Shown piece by piece: positions 45,370-57,216 of a stretch of DNA of 64,000 nt. Every line of letters begins with the position of its first letter. The first letter of the stretch is position 1. The stretch is from NCBI GenBank assembly GCA_016930175.1, contig JAFGHJ010000048.1, positions 52,866 through 116,865 of the forward strand, given 5' to 3'. The position numbers were made by a program, and so were the translations under genes. Source of the stretch: Caldifarciminota bacterium (GTDB lineage Bacteria; Hydrothermota; UBA3072). Below the pieces are notes generated by a model. That model had not been told where the DNA came from, made no database searches, and saw only the letters and a program-made list of their open reading frames with translations.

Positions 45370-46598
45370 TGGGTATAAAAGTAATTAAAGAAAAATGCAC
45401 CGGCTGCGGTATTTGCTTTAAAGTTTGTCAGTATGGCGCTATCACTATGGCAGAGAAGGTCCATACACTGGAAAATGGTAAGGAAGTCAAGCGACTAGCC
45501 GTTATAGATCTCGGCAAGTGTACTCTTTGCAGCGAGTGTGTTAAACCCTGTCCCACAAGTGCGATCGAGTTAAAAGCCGAAGCGCACAAATTTGAAGGTA
45601 AAGAAAATTATAAAGATGTTATGGTATTCGCAGAACAGAGAAGAGATGAGTTTGAGGAAGCCGCATTCGAACTTGTAGGAAAAGGAAGAGAACTGGCAGA
45701 TAAACTCGGAGTAAACCTTTACGCTCTTATTCTGGGTAAAGATTTAAAGGGCAAGGGGGAAAAACTTATTTCATATGGCGCCGATAAAGTAATCGCTATT
45801 TCCGATGATTCTTTATTTAATTTTTTACCTGAGCCTTACACAAATATTTTGATACGTATAATTAAAAAGTACAAACCTTCGATTTTCCTCGCACCCTCAA
45901 CAACGCAAGGTAGAGCTCTTCTCTCCAGAGCAGCGGGTAAAATCTATACCGGTTTAACAGCCGACTGCACGGGTCTCGATGTCGATTCAAGCGGCAATTT
46001 ACTTCAGACGAGACCAGCGTTCGGAGGTTCTATTAAAGCGAGAATACTCACCCCTAATATGAGACCTCAGATGGCTACTGTACGTCCCAAGGTTTTTAAA
46101 CCGCTGGATCGTGATCCAAATAGAAAAGGAGAAATTATAGAAGAAAAAGTTCCGGCAGATCTTTTGAAAAGTACAACTAAATTTGAGAAGTGGATTGAGG
46201 ATACAACTTCGGCAATTTCAATAGAAGATGCCGATATAATCATTTCAGGCGGAAGGGGCCTGGGCTGCAGCGATAATTTCAAAATATTATTCGAATTGGC
46301 GGAAATTCTGGGTGGTGCAGTTGGAGCTTCAAGACCCACAGTTGATGAAGGATGGATACCATATTCTCACCAGGTGGGACAAACAGGTAAAACAGTAGGA
46401 CCTAAGATGTATATCGCTGTTGGTATAAGCGGTGCCATTCAACATCTCGAGGGTATGAGGAGTTCCGATTTTATAATTGCTATAAATAAAGACCCTGACG
46501 CTCCTATATTTAAAGTTGCGGATGTCGGAATTGTTGGAGATCTTTTCGAGGTTGTCCCCTTATTAAAAGAAAAACTAAAAAGGGCTATAAATGGCTGA
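45369..46598 (+). CDS. etfA: Electron transfer flavoprotein, alpha subunit with N-terminal 2x[4Fe-4S] ferredoxin domain
   Basis: 409 aa, against about 320 for plain EtfA. Residues 1-70 hold two 4Fe-4S motifs: C10, C13, C16, C20 and C51, C54, C57, C61. The Etf alpha domains follow, with FAD-binding [66 protein letters not shown]. The same layout occurs in CarE and LctC of acetogens, which take part in flavin-based electron bifurcation with ferredoxin. It overlaps etfB by one base and gyrA by 8 bp. Confidence 0.93.
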   Translation: MGIKVIKEKCTGCGICFKVCQYGAITMAEKVHTLENGKEVKRLAVIDLGKCTLCSECVKPCPTSAIELKAEAHKFEGKENYKDVMVFAEQRRDEFEEAAFELVGKGRELADKLGVNLYALILGKDLKGKGEKLISYGADKVIAISDDSLFNFLPEPYTNILIRIIKKYKPSIFLAPSTTQGRALLSRAAGKIYTGLTADCTGLDVDSSGNLLQTRPAFGGSIKARILTPNMRPQMATVRPKVFKPLDRDPNRKGEIIEEKVPADLLKSTTKFEKWIEDTTSAISIEDADIIISGGRGLGCSDNFKILFELAEILGGAVGASRPTVDEGWIPYSHQVGQTGKTVGPKMYIAVGISGAIQHLEGMRSSDFIIAINKDPDAPIFKVADVGIVGDLFEVVPLLKEKLKRAING

Positions 46599-49010
46599 GA
46601 AAATAAAAGGAAGTTCCATTGTCGAGGAATTAGAGAAAGCCTATCTCGATTACTCTATGAGTGTAATCGTGGGCAGGGCTCTTCCTGATGTCCGCGATGG
46701 TTTAAAACCGGTTCACCAAAGAGTTCTCTATGCGATGAGCAAACTCGGGTTAACTTCGGGTTCTTCATACAAAAAATCGGCAACAGTCGTAGGAGAAGTT
46801 CTCGGCAAATATCACCCTCACGGCGATATGGCAGTTTACGACACGATTGTACGTATGGCGCAGGATTTTTCCCTGCGATATCCTTTAGTTGATGGTCAGG
46901 GCAATTTTGGTTCAATAGACGGAGACAACGCAGCCGCTTACAGATATACGGAAGTACGGCTATCTAAAATTGCGGAATTGATGCTCCAGGATATAGACAA
47001 AAATACAGTTGACTTTGCGCCTAATTTCGATGCTACGCTTATGGAACCAAGAGTCCTTCCGTCTGCATTTCCTAATCTTCTCGTGAACGGTTCAAGCGGA
47101 ATAGCTGTCGGAATGGCAACCAATATTCCGCCTCACCAGTTGGGAGAGGTATGTGACGGAGTTATCGCCCTTATCGAAAATCCGGAACTTAGTGTCTCGG
47201 ATTTAACGAAATGGATTAAAGGTCCGGATTTCCCGACACGTGGTATGATAGTAGGAGATAAAGGGTTAAAAGAAGCGTACGAAACGGGTTCAGGAAAGAT
47301 TGAAGTACGGGCCAAATTACATTTTGAACCTGAAAGCCACGGCAGGGAAAAAATAATCATAACGGAAATACCTTATCAGATTAATAAAGCGACGCTGCTT
47401 GAACAAATCGCCGAAATGATAAACAAGGGAAAAATCCAGGGCGTTTCCGATATGCGGGATGAGTCCGACCAGAGCGGAATAAGAGTAGTTCTCACATTAA
47501 GGAAAACCGCCGATTCAAAAACAGTTTCTAAAAGACTTTTGAAATATACTGGTTTAAGGCGAACCTTCGGAATAATACTTCTTGCTATTGTGGACGGTGT
47601 TCCCAAGATGCTGACCTTGAAAGAAATGCTTCAACATTATATCGATCACAGAAGAGAAGTGGTTCGCAGAAGATGCGAATACGAGCTTGATAAAGCTGAA
47701 AAGAGAGCTCATATTCTCGAAGGTCTTCTAAAAGCTCTCGATCATATCGACGAAATTATTAAAATTATTAAAAAATCAAAGGATAGAGAGCAAGCTAAAG
47801 TAAATCTAATTAAAGTTTTCGAATTCAGTGCTGAACAGGCAGACGCAATACTCGATATGAGATTAGCCAGGCTAACTTCCCTTGAAAGAAGTAAGCTGGT
47901 CGACGAGTACGAAGAAAAGATAAAGCTCATAGAGAAGCTAAAAAGCATACTTTCTTCAGCTAAAAGACTTGATGCGGAAATAATAAAAGAGCTTAAAGAG
48001 GTAAAAGAAAAATTTAACGATAAGAGAAGAACAGAAATATTCGGAGGCCCTGCTGAAGATCTTTCTGCATCGGAAATCGACCTTGTCAAAGAAGAAGATG
48101 TTGTTATTACCATCACCAAAAAAGGATACGTAAAGAGGATACCTTTATATACTTACAAACAGCAGGGACGCGGAGGTATAGGTATAATAGGCGCGTCATT
48201 GGGTGACACGGACTACGTGACTTCTCTTCTTGTCGAATCTACTCATGACCAGATGTTGCTTTTCACAAACGAGGGGAAGTGCTATCCTCTTAAAATATAC
48301 GAGATTCCGGAAGCAGGCAGAACTTCAAGGGGTGTCTCTCTCGCACAGATGTTAAATCTTGGTACAGCTGAAATACCTCAGGCTGTTGTCACTTTAAGAG
48401 AGATGAAAGAAAGCGATAACGTTGTTCTTGTCACCAAAAAAGGAATAATAAAGAAAGTGAAACTGCTGGATTTTGCCAATGCACATTCGGGAGGAATAAT
48501 TGCACAGAGGATGAAAGAGGGAGATGAATTATTTGCAGCCGAGAAGGTATTAGATGGCAACAAAATACTTATTGCTTCGAGCAATGGGCAGGTTATTAAA
48601 TTCGAAGAGAGTATTTTAAGGCAGATGGGGAGAACTGCTCAGGGTGTGAATGGTATGAACATTCCAAACGGCGAAAGTATAGTTTCCTGTGTAATTGGCG
48701 ATGAAAATATAAAAGATCTTATATTTATATCCGATGACGGGTATGGTAAAAGAGTCGGCGTATCGGAATTCAGAGAGACCAATCGTGGGGGCAAAGGAGT
48801 CAGGGGAATGAAACTCACCAAGGGCAGAAAACTGCAGCGAATGGTTGGAATAAGCGGCGAGGAAGAACTGATGGCAATTACCGAAGCAGGTAAGATTATA
48901 AGGCTGAACGCTAAGGATATCAGCAAGCAGCACCGCAATACCCGTGGAGTCAGGGTAGTGTCCGTAAAGGGAGAAGATAGAGTAACGGATATTGCGATAA
49001 TAAATGATTG

Positions 49011-49011
<1 letters not shown>
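46591..49011 (+). CDS. gyrA: DNA gyrase subunit A
   Basis: 806 aa. Catalytic tyrosine Y119 in [10 protein letters not shown] (E. coli Y122). C-terminal beta-pinwheel with the GyrA box QQGRGGIG, which marks true gyrase over ParC. In the region around E. coli S83/D87 the sequence reads [11 protein letters not shown]: Ser83 is replaced by Met80 while the acidic D84 is kept. Starts 8 bp inside etfA. Its partner gyrB is 8.5 kb away on the other strand. Confidence 0.95.
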
Positions 49012-50988
<1,977 letters not shown>

Positions 50989-51028
50989 AATCCAAATACT
51001 ACTCACAACTCACTATTGACTATTCATA

Positions 51029-51056
51029 TTGACATTTATATTTGCTTTAATAAAAT
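51029..51056 (+). promoter_or_regulatory. Promoter of lipoprotein gene
   Basis: TTGACA (51029-51034), 16-bp spacer, TAAAAT (51051-51056), leader with GGGAGGAA before the ATG at 51089. Confidence 0.65.
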
Positions 51057-51088
51057 AAATATTATAATATTGAGATAGGGAGGAATTA

Positions 51089-51778
51089 ATGAAAAGAATT
51101 CTTAATTGGTTTTTGGTAATAGTTATTTTTTTTCTCATTCAATGCGAAAAAAGCGAAAATTTTACCTGTCCGATTGTTCTGGGCCCAAGGGGAGTTCAAA
51201 TGCTGATTTCTTTTGAATCCGCTAAAGAAATCTGCGAGAACAGGATTGAATATGTGGATATAGTCAAATTAGAAAAGGGTCCTGTTACCGCAAGAGACTT
51301 TGACGGCAACGTTTGGGAAGAAATAAAACCCGATAGTTTTATTATGGTATCGGAAGCAAGTAAGAAAGTTTATATGGGGCCAGATGGAGGGCAGAAATTT
51401 ATAATGTTTAAAGGTTCAGGTGAAAACGCATATTGGCTTGGCTTAGATGAACATTATGGGAAATTCTATATAATGAGAGACACGTCACTTCAAGTTGCAG
51501 GCTTTTCCGAAATAAAAGCTCGCGTTACGCCGGAAGGTGCAGGGTTGGTTATGACGAAAGGAACCGAAAAAGATGATTATTATGCCGGAAGCTCATTTGG
51601 CAAAATATACAAGGCGAAAGATGAGCGCGATGCAGAACAAATAGGTGTTTTTGACGTTTTTTATATTCCGGTAAAAGACAAACCTGAAATTAAAAGATCA
51701 ATAATGATGACAAAGGGAATGAAAGAAATAGATAAATGGTGCGGCGAGCAGGACGGAGTAATTTATATAGGAAAATAA
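51089..51778 (+). CDS. Hypothetical lipoprotein
   Basis: 229 aa. Signal with lipobox-like LIQC (Cys at about 19), then a beta-rich domain with repeated EASKKVYMGPDGGQKFIMFKGSG and GLVMTKGTEKDDYYAGSSFGKIY segments, which look like two copies of one unit. Not recognised. Followed 21 bp later by a zinc-ribbon gene with GAGGAGG upstream. Confidence 0.65.
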   Translation: MKRILNWFLVIVIFFLIQCEKSENFTCPIVLGPRGVQMLISFESAKEICENRIEYVDIVKLEKGPVTARDFDGNVWEEIKPDSFIMVSEASKKVYMGPDGGQKFIMFKGSGENAYWLGLDEHYGKFYIMRDTSLQVAGFSEIKARVTPEGAGLVMTKGTEKDDYYAGSSFGKIYKAKDERDAEQIGVFDVFYIPVKDKPEIKRSIMMTKGMKEIDKWCGEQDGVIYIGK

Positions 51779-51799
51779 AAAAATTTTGAGGAGGCAAAT

Positions 51800-52021
51800 A
51801 TGATAAAGTGTAGCAGGTGCGGAAGAGATTACAAAGAAAGTAAGAAATTTGGAGTAACGGGAGAAATAAGAGTTGCAATTTGTCGTGCATGCCCGGTTGA
51901 TAACGTCTTTGCTGTTTGCGATAGATGTGATGACTTTGGTAAGGTCGAGTTAGATCCCTGCCCCAATTGCGGAGCATGGAATATGTGGAATTTCCAGAAA
52001 ATGGTTCCCGTGGAAGATTAA
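51800..52021 (+). CDS. Small zinc-ribbon protein
   Basis: 73 aa. Cys pairs CSRC (4-7), C-RAC (28-31), CDRC (40-43) and CPNC (54-57) suggest two zinc knuckles of rubredoxin type. No other domain; the C-terminus is acidic. GGAGGC lies a few bases before the ATG. It may bind nucleic acid or a partner protein; unknown. Confidence 0.65.
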   Translation: MIKCSRCGRDYKESKKFGVTGEIRVAICRACPVDNVFAVCDRCDDFGKVELDPCPNCGAWNMWNFQKMVPVED

Positions 52022-52285
52022 TTGTAACGAAGACATATAAAACAGTCCCGAGTCACCAGTCTTTAGTCGTAAGTCAAAAAAAACAAAAAAAAACTAAGAG
52101 GAACAACAAATTGCACAAACAGCACAAATGTTTTTATTTTCTTAGCTCGAAACACAAAATCCGTAACCCGAAATCATATTTAACAGAGAGACACTGAGTA
52201 CACAGAGCTTTTTGTTGCTTTTCCTTATTAACCGTTCGACCATTTAACTACTCAACTAAAATCCGAAGAATTCAATACAGACCCC
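52022..52285. repeat. Gene-free interval rich in repeats
   Basis: AGTC-type CCCGAGTCACCAGTCTTTAG followed by TCGTAAGTC (52047-52075); a half copy of the palindromic element's left arm (52102-52129, AACAACAAATTGCACAAAC then AGCACAAAT); CAGAGAGACACTGAGTACAC then AGAG (52184-52207); and TTAACCGTTCGACCATTTAA then CTACTCAACTAA (52228-52259). No protein seen. Confidence 0.65.
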
Positions 52286-52338
52286 TTGACAAATTCTGAA
52301 AAACGAATATAATACTTTATATAACAAAGTACTTTGTT
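52286..52338 (+). promoter_or_regulatory. Consensus promoter with 16-bp palindromic operator candidate
   Basis: TTGACA (52286-52291), 16-bp spacer, TATAAT (52308-52313), a perfect consensus pair. Ten bases later lies the perfect palindrome AACAAAGTACTTTGTT (52323-52338), in the early transcribed region, a good place for repressor binding. AAGGAGG then precedes the start at 52403. Confidence 0.7.
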
Positions 52339-52402
52339 TATTTGCCTGTAAATCAGAGTTCGGGTAAACAATCTAAAACGTTAGTTTAAAAAGGAGGAAA
52401 AT

Positions 52403-53110
52403 GTGTTTGTTTTGAAAAAAATAGCAGGTGGGAAGAAAATTAGTAAATCGGAAATCAGGAGTACGTCAACATCGTTTTTGAAAGGTTTTAAGGCGAATAC
52501 TAAAAGAATCTGCTCGATCTTAATAATGGCAATCTGTCTCTTGAGTATAATGAACTGCGAGGTCATGGCTGATATTTTGCATCCTGAGCCGGAAGATTTG
52601 GAGTATAATACACATGATATTATACTTCACATAAAAGCAATCAATCATTCGCAGGATACTTTGGGAGTTAAGAAAGCTGTACTCCCTCTATGTGGTTATT
52701 CCTATGAAAGACCTGAAATTTCTGTCCGCGATAACCATAATTTTTTCGTTTACGATTTTCCGGAAACCTTATATGTTGAAATACCTCCTACCAATGCTGA
52801 AGTTTATATTTATGAAACCAAAATAGATCGCTTTATCGGATATCAGGAGGAATACAGCGGAAACACTGCCCGATATTCCTCTCTTGACTATTATGAGGGA
52901 TGGTCTATGGAACTTGATTTCTCAGAAGGGTATGTAGTGCTGGATTCAGGAGATTCACTCATAAGTGATAACTTTTCTTTAGAAATACCGGATGCGGTAA
53001 AGGGTAAAAAGCTTGATATCGAAATAACATTTGACCTGAAAGGTTTGTTCCACAAATGGAGCGGAGAAGAAAAATTATACGTCGGTAATATCTCTTGTCG
53101 TCAGATGTGA
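52403..53110 (+). CDS. Hypothetical exported protein
   Basis: 235 aa. GTG at 52403 follows AAGGAGG with about 7 bases; an ATG two bases earlier is out of frame. N-terminus has a long basic region (residues 1-38) before the hydrophobic core ICSILIMAICLLSIMN; cleavage probably follows near VMA-D (about residue 57). The mature part is beta-rich (YNTHDIILHIKAINHSQDTLGVKK, LYVEIPPTNAEVYIYETKID) and resembles an Ig-like/FixG-type fold by pattern only. Function unknown; it has one of the strongest promoters of the window plus a palindromic operator candidate. Confidence 0.6.
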   Translation: MFVLKKIAGGKKISKSEIRSTSTSFLKGFKANTKRICSILIMAICLLSIMNCEVMADILHPEPEDLEYNTHDIILHIKAINHSQDTLGVKKAVLPLCGYSYERPEISVRDNHNFFVYDFPETLYVEIPPTNAEVYIYETKIDRFIGYQEEYSGNTARYSSLDYYEGWSMELDFSEGYVVLDSGDSLISDNFSLEIPDAVKGKKLDIEITFDLKGLFHKWSGEEKLYVGNISCRQM

Positions 53111-53118
53111 GTAAAAAA

Positions 53119-53814
53119 CTACCAGATACCGGGGATCAGGCGGCAGGGGGTCTTTTGCATGTATTCCTTATACCCGTCTAAATCTCTCACAAGTACTTCT
53201 TCCTCATTCAAGATTCTTGCCACAATAAGGGGTACGATAAAAATCATCGGGATTATTGCCCAATAGGAGCCCAATGCCAGTGGCGAGAAGAGATACATCG
53301 TTAAGACCACCGAATACATGGGGTGACGAACCTTTGAATACGGTCCGCTTGTGATTACTTTCTGCTCAGGTTCGACTTCAACAATGCGTGAAGCATAGGG
53401 ATTTTCTTTGATTACCAGAAAAAATATTCCATAGCTAATTAATACTAAAATATCGGCGAGGACAACTACCATTACCGGAACGTTAGACCAGCCAAAACGT
53501 TTGTCAAAACCCGGAAGCAGGAAGGCGACAAGAAACGGTATAAATGAGAGTTTAATAATAAGTTTTTGCTCTTTTTCTTTTTCCCTCATCTTCATCCTGC
53601 GGGCAAGAAGTTCAGGCTCATTTCTGACTAAATAGATAAAGACAAAAAACATTGGAATAAAGAGGACGGCTATATATGTCCAGGCTTCCCAATATCCAAA
53701 TGTCCCAGCCGGAATTAAAAACATAGCTAATAGCATAAGAAAACCCGGTATGAAGCGCGCACACACCATTATTATTAATCTACCTTTTGAAAATTGTTTA
53801 TTTGTATTTTCCAT
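53119..53814 (-). CDS. Isoprenylcysteine carboxyl methyltransferase-like membrane protein
   Basis: 231 aa from the ATG at 53814. An in-frame start at 53886 would add 24 residues read from repeat DNA (the CSLCVWWF type) and is rejected. Six to seven membrane helices; the C-terminal SGPYSKVRHPMYSVVL...ILNEEEVLVRDLDGYKEYMQKTPCRLIPGIW is the hallmark of the ICMT/PEMT-like methyltransferases, with RHPMY and EE as cofactor-binding residues. Bacterial members methylate small lipids or unknown substrates. Promoter implies a leaderless mRNA. Confidence 0.82.
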   Translation of the reverse strand: MENTNKQFSKGRLIIMVCARFIPGFLMLLAMFLIPAGTFGYWEAWTYIAVLFIPMFFVFIYLVRNEPELLARRMKMREKEKEQKLIIKLSFIPFLVAFLLPGFDKRFGWSNVPVMVVVLADILVLISYGIFFLVIKENPYASRIVEVEPEQKVITSGPYSKVRHPMYSVVLTMYLFSPLALGSYWAIIPMIFIVPLIVARILNEEEVLVRDLDGYKEYMQKTPCRLIPGIW

Positions 53815-53821
53815 ATTGTTG

Positions 53822-53850
53822 ATTTTAAGGAAAAAGGGATTAAAAGTCAA
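53822..53850 (-). promoter_or_regulatory. Leaderless promoter of the ICMT-like gene
   Basis: Minus strand: TTGACT (53845-53850), 17-bp spacer, TAAAAT (53822-53827), then 7 nt (CAACAAT) before the ATG at 53814. No Shine-Dalgarno sequence. Confidence 0.65.
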
Positions 53851-53861
53851 GGATTTATTGA

Positions 53862-53920
53862 ACCACCAAACACACAAAGAACACAAAGTTTCTTAGCCGT
53901 CAGCTGTCAACAGTCAGCTA
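53862..53920. repeat. CACAAAG and CAGCTGTC periodic repeats
   Basis: CACACAAAGAACACAAAG (53871-53888) followed by CCGTCAGCTGTCAACAGTCA then GCTA (53897-53920). The latter type recurs at 63347-63376. Confidence 0.65.
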
Positions 53921-53947
53921 TTTTTTTGGCTAATGACCGTGCTCTAC

Positions 53948-54472
53948 TTAAAATTTCTCAAAATCATTCATTTCATAGGCTTTTTTAAAATCTGCTTCTC
54001 CGATAGTGTTATTTTCATTTGAATCGTAGTCAATTAAGATTTTCCAGGTGTTGTCTTCTTTTACCAAAATAACGTGAAATTTACCGTAATAGACTTTCTC
54101 ATCTTCTCGATTTTTATTTATCGTGAATTTATAGATTCCTCTTTCCGAAGCTATCGAATCATTATTAAGCCTTTCGGAAAATCTCAGCGATATATTTAGA
54201 GTGCCGTTATTTTTCTTTACATGTTCGAAAAAACGCTTATTTTCTTCCATATACTCCATGTAATTAAGTATGGTATTTCTACCGGCAGGTATGCGCATTA
54301 ATTTTTTCGAATGCATGGATTCCATCAATCCATAATCCAATGAGTCATGCGACTGATAAAATCTATTATAAACATCATTGTTGATATCTTTTAAATTTTT
54401 AATGCTTTGTGCTTTTACAGTATTTACCAAAACAACTAAAAAAATTATGGGAACCAATATTTTCATTTTCAT
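53948..54472 (-). CDS. Exported NTF2/SnoaL-like protein
   Basis: 174 aa from the ATG at 54472, chosen for GAAGGAG upstream; a start at 54520 would add 16 residues with no ribosome site. Signal peptide 1-20 (ILVPIIFLVVLVNTVKAQ). The mature part reads like the cone-shaped NTF2/DUF4440 fold: helix with NDVYNRFYQSHDSLDYGLMESMHSKKLMRI, then strands YYGKFHVILVKEDNTWKILIDYDSNE. Such domains bind small ligands or are enzymes; no catalytic residue is evident. It lies 10 bp after the membrane protein gene and is coupled to it. Confidence 0.65.
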   Translation of the reverse strand: MKMKILVPIIFLVVLVNTVKAQSIKNLKDINNDVYNRFYQSHDSLDYGLMESMHSKKLMRIPAGRNTILNYMEYMEENKRFFEHVKKNNGTLNISLRFSERLNNDSIASERGIYKFTINKNREDEKVYYGKFHVILVKEDNTWKILIDYDSNENNTIGEADFKKAYEMNDFEKF

Positions 54473-54482
54473 TATATCTCCT

Positions 54483-55169
54483 TCAAGTAAATTGTCTTCG
54501 CAGTCGTCTAAAAAATACAAGCAGCGCGATTGCTACGGTCAAAGTTGCTGCTCCCATGCCAAAATTAAGAGTGAGGAAGATTAAAATAATATTATCGAAC
54601 ACAAAACCTATTCCTCCCAGCAAGCAAAGAATGCCATTAGATATAAACGCGTATTTGATTACTTTGTTTAATCGACTTCCTGTAAATATAGGCGCGATGA
54701 AAAGACTTGCCAAGCTGAAAAACAAAGTCCATCCAGCCATATTAATTCCGGCAATACCCGATATCGGATTCGATTGAATGAACTGTTCCAGTCCGGCAAT
54801 TTGCCCTTTTGCTATACTCAGTCTAACCGAACTAATTTGAACAAAATAATTTATGCCTATGCAGGCGGCGAAGATCGTCGCGAACGAAATGCCGATTCTG
54901 CTCAATATTTTTTTATCTTCTGTCGCATATTCGTTTATGCTGTGCAGAATGATTAAAAACGCGGGAGCGAATACCAGCATAGCAGCCTGCGCTAAATACT
55001 TAAACGACTGATTGTAGTTCTTTGTATAGGTTACATAATCGGCAAGGCTTGTCCACTCAAAAATCGGATTTATTTTAAAGATTGCAACGAAACAAACTGT
55101 CCAGACAACAAAAGTGGCAATGCAAATCAGAGATGCCCAATAGCCGAGTTTAATCGATATTGATTTCAT
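54483..55169 (-). CDS. Six-TM membrane protein of unknown function
   Basis: 228 aa with about six membrane helices (LICIATFVVWTVCFVAIF, AMLVFAPAFLIILH, IGISFATIFAACIGINYFV, MAGWTLFFSLASLFIAPIF, YAFISNGILCLLGGIGF, ILIFLTLNFGMGAATLTVAIALLVF), basic C-terminus FFRRLRRQFT. It resembles the DUF4386-like family by layout. The first of a two-gene unit with the NTF2-like gene; promoter of module B upstream and GGGGG as ribosome site. Confidence 0.6.
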   Translation of the reverse strand: MKSISIKLGYWASLICIATFVVWTVCFVAIFKINPIFEWTSLADYVTYTKNYNQSFKYLAQAAMLVFAPAFLIILHSINEYATEDKKILSRIGISFATIFAACIGINYFVQISSVRLSIAKGQIAGLEQFIQSNPISGIAGINMAGWTLFFSLASLFIAPIFTGSRLNKVIKYAFISNGILCLLGGIGFVFDNIILIFLTLNFGMGAATLTVAIALLVFFRRLRRQFT

Positions 55170-55206
55170 TATATCTTACCCCCTTTATTTAAATTAAAAT
55201 AAAATA

Positions 55207-55234
55207 ATTGTAGAGGTTTCAGAAAGTTTGTCAA
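55207..55234 (-). promoter_or_regulatory. Promoter module B, copy 1
   Basis: Minus strand: TTGACA (55229-55234), 16-bp spacer ending CCTC, TACAAT (55207-55212). The AAACCTCTACAATT core and the upstream CCAATC-TTGACA are shared with 59261-59289 and 59994-60021. This copy has a longer leader with GGGGG. Confidence 0.65.
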
Positions 55235-55244
55235 GATTGGATTA

Positions 55245-55292
55245 TCACACAGAGCCACAGAGTTTTTCGGCGGTTAGCTATTTTTAGTTTCC
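55245..55292. repeat. CACAGAG and GGCGGTTAGC repeats
   Basis: CACACAGAGCCACAGAG (55246-55262) followed by TCGGCGGTTAGCTATTTTTAG (55267 on). Confidence 0.6.
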
Positions 55293-55318
55293 CATTTCGA
55301 GATGTAATCTTGATGCGT

Positions 55319-57154
55319 TTATTTTTTAACTATTTGATCCCACAGAGGATATTCTGCCGCGTCTGTTACGGTAGGGGCTTCTCCACTTCCTTTATACTCT
55401 TTTGCCTTGGGCACAAAATTGTGACATTCTGCCGCCTTCCATTCTTTTCCTACCTTTTGAACATCTCCATCCCATTTCCAGTTAATTAATTTTAGAGGAA
55501 CCCATTCACTAAGTTCTTTTTTAGGTTTAAACATAAAGTATAAATCAAAAGTCATTCTACTACGTAAATATGTTACATTTTCGGCAAGAATATTCGTAGG
55601 TATCCCCGGTGCGTCATAAAAGCTATTATTTCTTGCACAGGGATAAACTCTATCAAGACCCTTCTTACAATTTTGATCTATGGGAGGTGTTTTGCTTGAT
55701 CTACCGTCACTTATATATTCTTGTATAAGCTGACAATTATCAACTATCTGGACCCACTGGGTTTCCCCGGATATATCAGAGAGCGGCTCGGCAAGAAAGA
55801 GAATCCCATTATATTGTAATCCTACAAGTTCTTTTTTCTCATCTAATTTCCCTTCATATTTGGGATCCACTCTATTTTCCTTGGGCCATTGATTTAGTAA
55901 TTTGGGATCACCGCCTTTCATAACACCAAAGCTATTACCCGGTCTACTACTATCACAGATTACTGTATAATCCGGCTTTCTAATAGTAAATTCGGCATCT
56001 TTGGTATGCTGTTTTCCATCGACCGTCGCCGTATATTTAACATTACCTTTATTTCCCTTATACCAGTAGAATCCGATTTCCGGCTGCTTTAAATCTTCAT
56101 CTTTTATTGGTATTACTTCTGATTTCGACTGATCATCAGCCACTTTAAACTGTTTAATGTAATTCTGATTATTATTACCATCGATAACCCAGTCACCCTT
56201 CTTCGGGTCTTTTTCTTTTGGAACAACAACACCTTTTAGTTCAACCTTTTCACCGACGACCACTTCTGTAAGTTCATCATTATCTTCAATATCTTCCCAG
56301 TTGCCGTTTACCTTCCTCATTATGTATAAAAACACTAAATCCACCTCTCCAAATGCCCAATTGACACTATAATTAACATCCCCTCCCGCTATGTTCTCGG
56401 GATGAAAGTTTTCTTCCCCCATAAAAGGGGGAAGGTCCGACACGGTAATCTTAAAAGGCGGTGAACCGGTTTGTGTTTTTGTCGACCATTCTCGGCTGTT
56501 CGTCATTCTCCCATCTTCAGGAATCTGAAACCTGATGCCTAATTTACACAAATTAATATCTTTTTCATCCGTTTCATACGTACAATCTGACTTCCTTACT
56601 CTTCCGCGCACCGTTACTTCTTCAGCCGCGGCAAAAAACTCGTAATAATCGCAAAAACCGGAACTCCCGGAAAATTTATCCACAGGTATCATACTTGCTA
56701 TCTTACGTATGTAAAGACTGGCTCGGGAAACAGAACCGGGGTCACCACCAAGAGAAAAAGTACCGTTGCCGACATATTCTTCCTTTAAAGGCGGACACTT
56801 CTCCTTTTCATTATCCATAAGCGATTCCGCATATTCGTACTGAACTATCATCGTTTGGGGCTCGTATGTTAGAAAAGGGAAAAAAGATGAAATCTCCTTT
56901 GTCTTTACCTCTTTAGTATAAGCCTGGTTTAATTCCATAACACCATTTAATTTGAGATTCAAATGCCCCTTGTTTGTGGTCTTACCCCTATCAATACTCC
57001 AGCTTATGTGGACTTCCGCACTGGCGGAGAGTACTTTCTCCGGTTCTTTTGTTTTTCCGTACATTTGGTTAGATGACACAAAAAGAAAAATCATTAGAAA
57101 AAAGAAAATACAATTTTTTTGTAGGCTAAATAACCGCCCAATTAAATATCTCAT
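55319..57154 (-). CDS. Large exported protein of unknown function
   Basis: 611 aa. Signal peptide with core IFFFLMIFLFVSS and cleavage near YGK (about residue 34). The mature part has nine or more cysteines (likely disulfides), beta-sandwich-like segments (DVNYSVNWAFGEVDLVFLYIM, TEVVVGEKVELKGVVVP, YWYKGNKGNVKYTATVDGKQHTKDAEFTI, the last like a PKD/Ig repeat) and a Trp-rich end (LINWKWDGDVQKVGKEW). No family recognised. Start ATG at 57154 follows AAGGAGG; promoter is module A. Single-gene unit. Confidence 0.65.
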   Translation of the reverse strand: MRYLIGRLFSLQKNCIFFFLMIFLFVSSNQMYGKTKEPEKVLSASAEVHISWSIDRGKTTNKGHLNLKLNGVMELNQAYTKEVKTKEISSFFPFLTYEPQTMIVQYEYAESLMDNEKEKCPPLKEEYVGNGTFSLGGDPGSVSRASLYIRKIASMIPVDKFSGSSGFCDYYEFFAAAEEVTVRGRVRKSDCTYETDEKDINLCKLGIRFQIPEDGRMTNSREWSTKTQTGSPPFKITVSDLPPFMGEENFHPENIAGGDVNYSVNWAFGEVDLVFLYIMRKVNGNWEDIEDNDELTEVVVGEKVELKGVVVPKEKDPKKGDWVIDGNNNQNYIKQFKVADDQSKSEVIPIKDEDLKQPEIGFYWYKGNKGNVKYTATVDGKQHTKDAEFTIRKPDYTVICDSSRPGNSFGVMKGGDPKLLNQWPKENRVDPKYEGKLDEKKELVGLQYNGILFLAEPLSDISGETQWVQIVDNCQLIQEYISDGRSSKTPPIDQNCKKGLDRVYPCARNNSFYDAPGIPTNILAENVTYLRSRMTFDLYFMFKPKKELSEWVPLKLINWKWDGDVQKVGKEWKAAECHNFVPKAKEYKGSGEAPTVTDAAEYPLWDQIVKK

Positions 57155-57178
57155 AATTTATATCCTCCTTATAAGTAA

Positions 57179-57207
57179 ATCGTAATAAAAAAAGAACTAA
57201 ATGTCAA
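57179..57207 (-). promoter_or_regulatory. Promoter module A, copy 1
   Basis: Minus strand: TTGACA (57202-57207), 17-bp T-rich spacer, TACGAT (57179-57184). Nearly the same bases occur at 62798-62826 and 63889-63917 in front of unrelated genes. Here AAGGAGG is in the leader. Confidence 0.7.
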
Positions 57208-57216
57208 GAAGGAAAT

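Noticed and set aside
53815..53886. 24-codon extension of the ICMT-like protein
   Set aside because: It translates repeat DNA and overlaps the -35/-10 elements of its own promoter.
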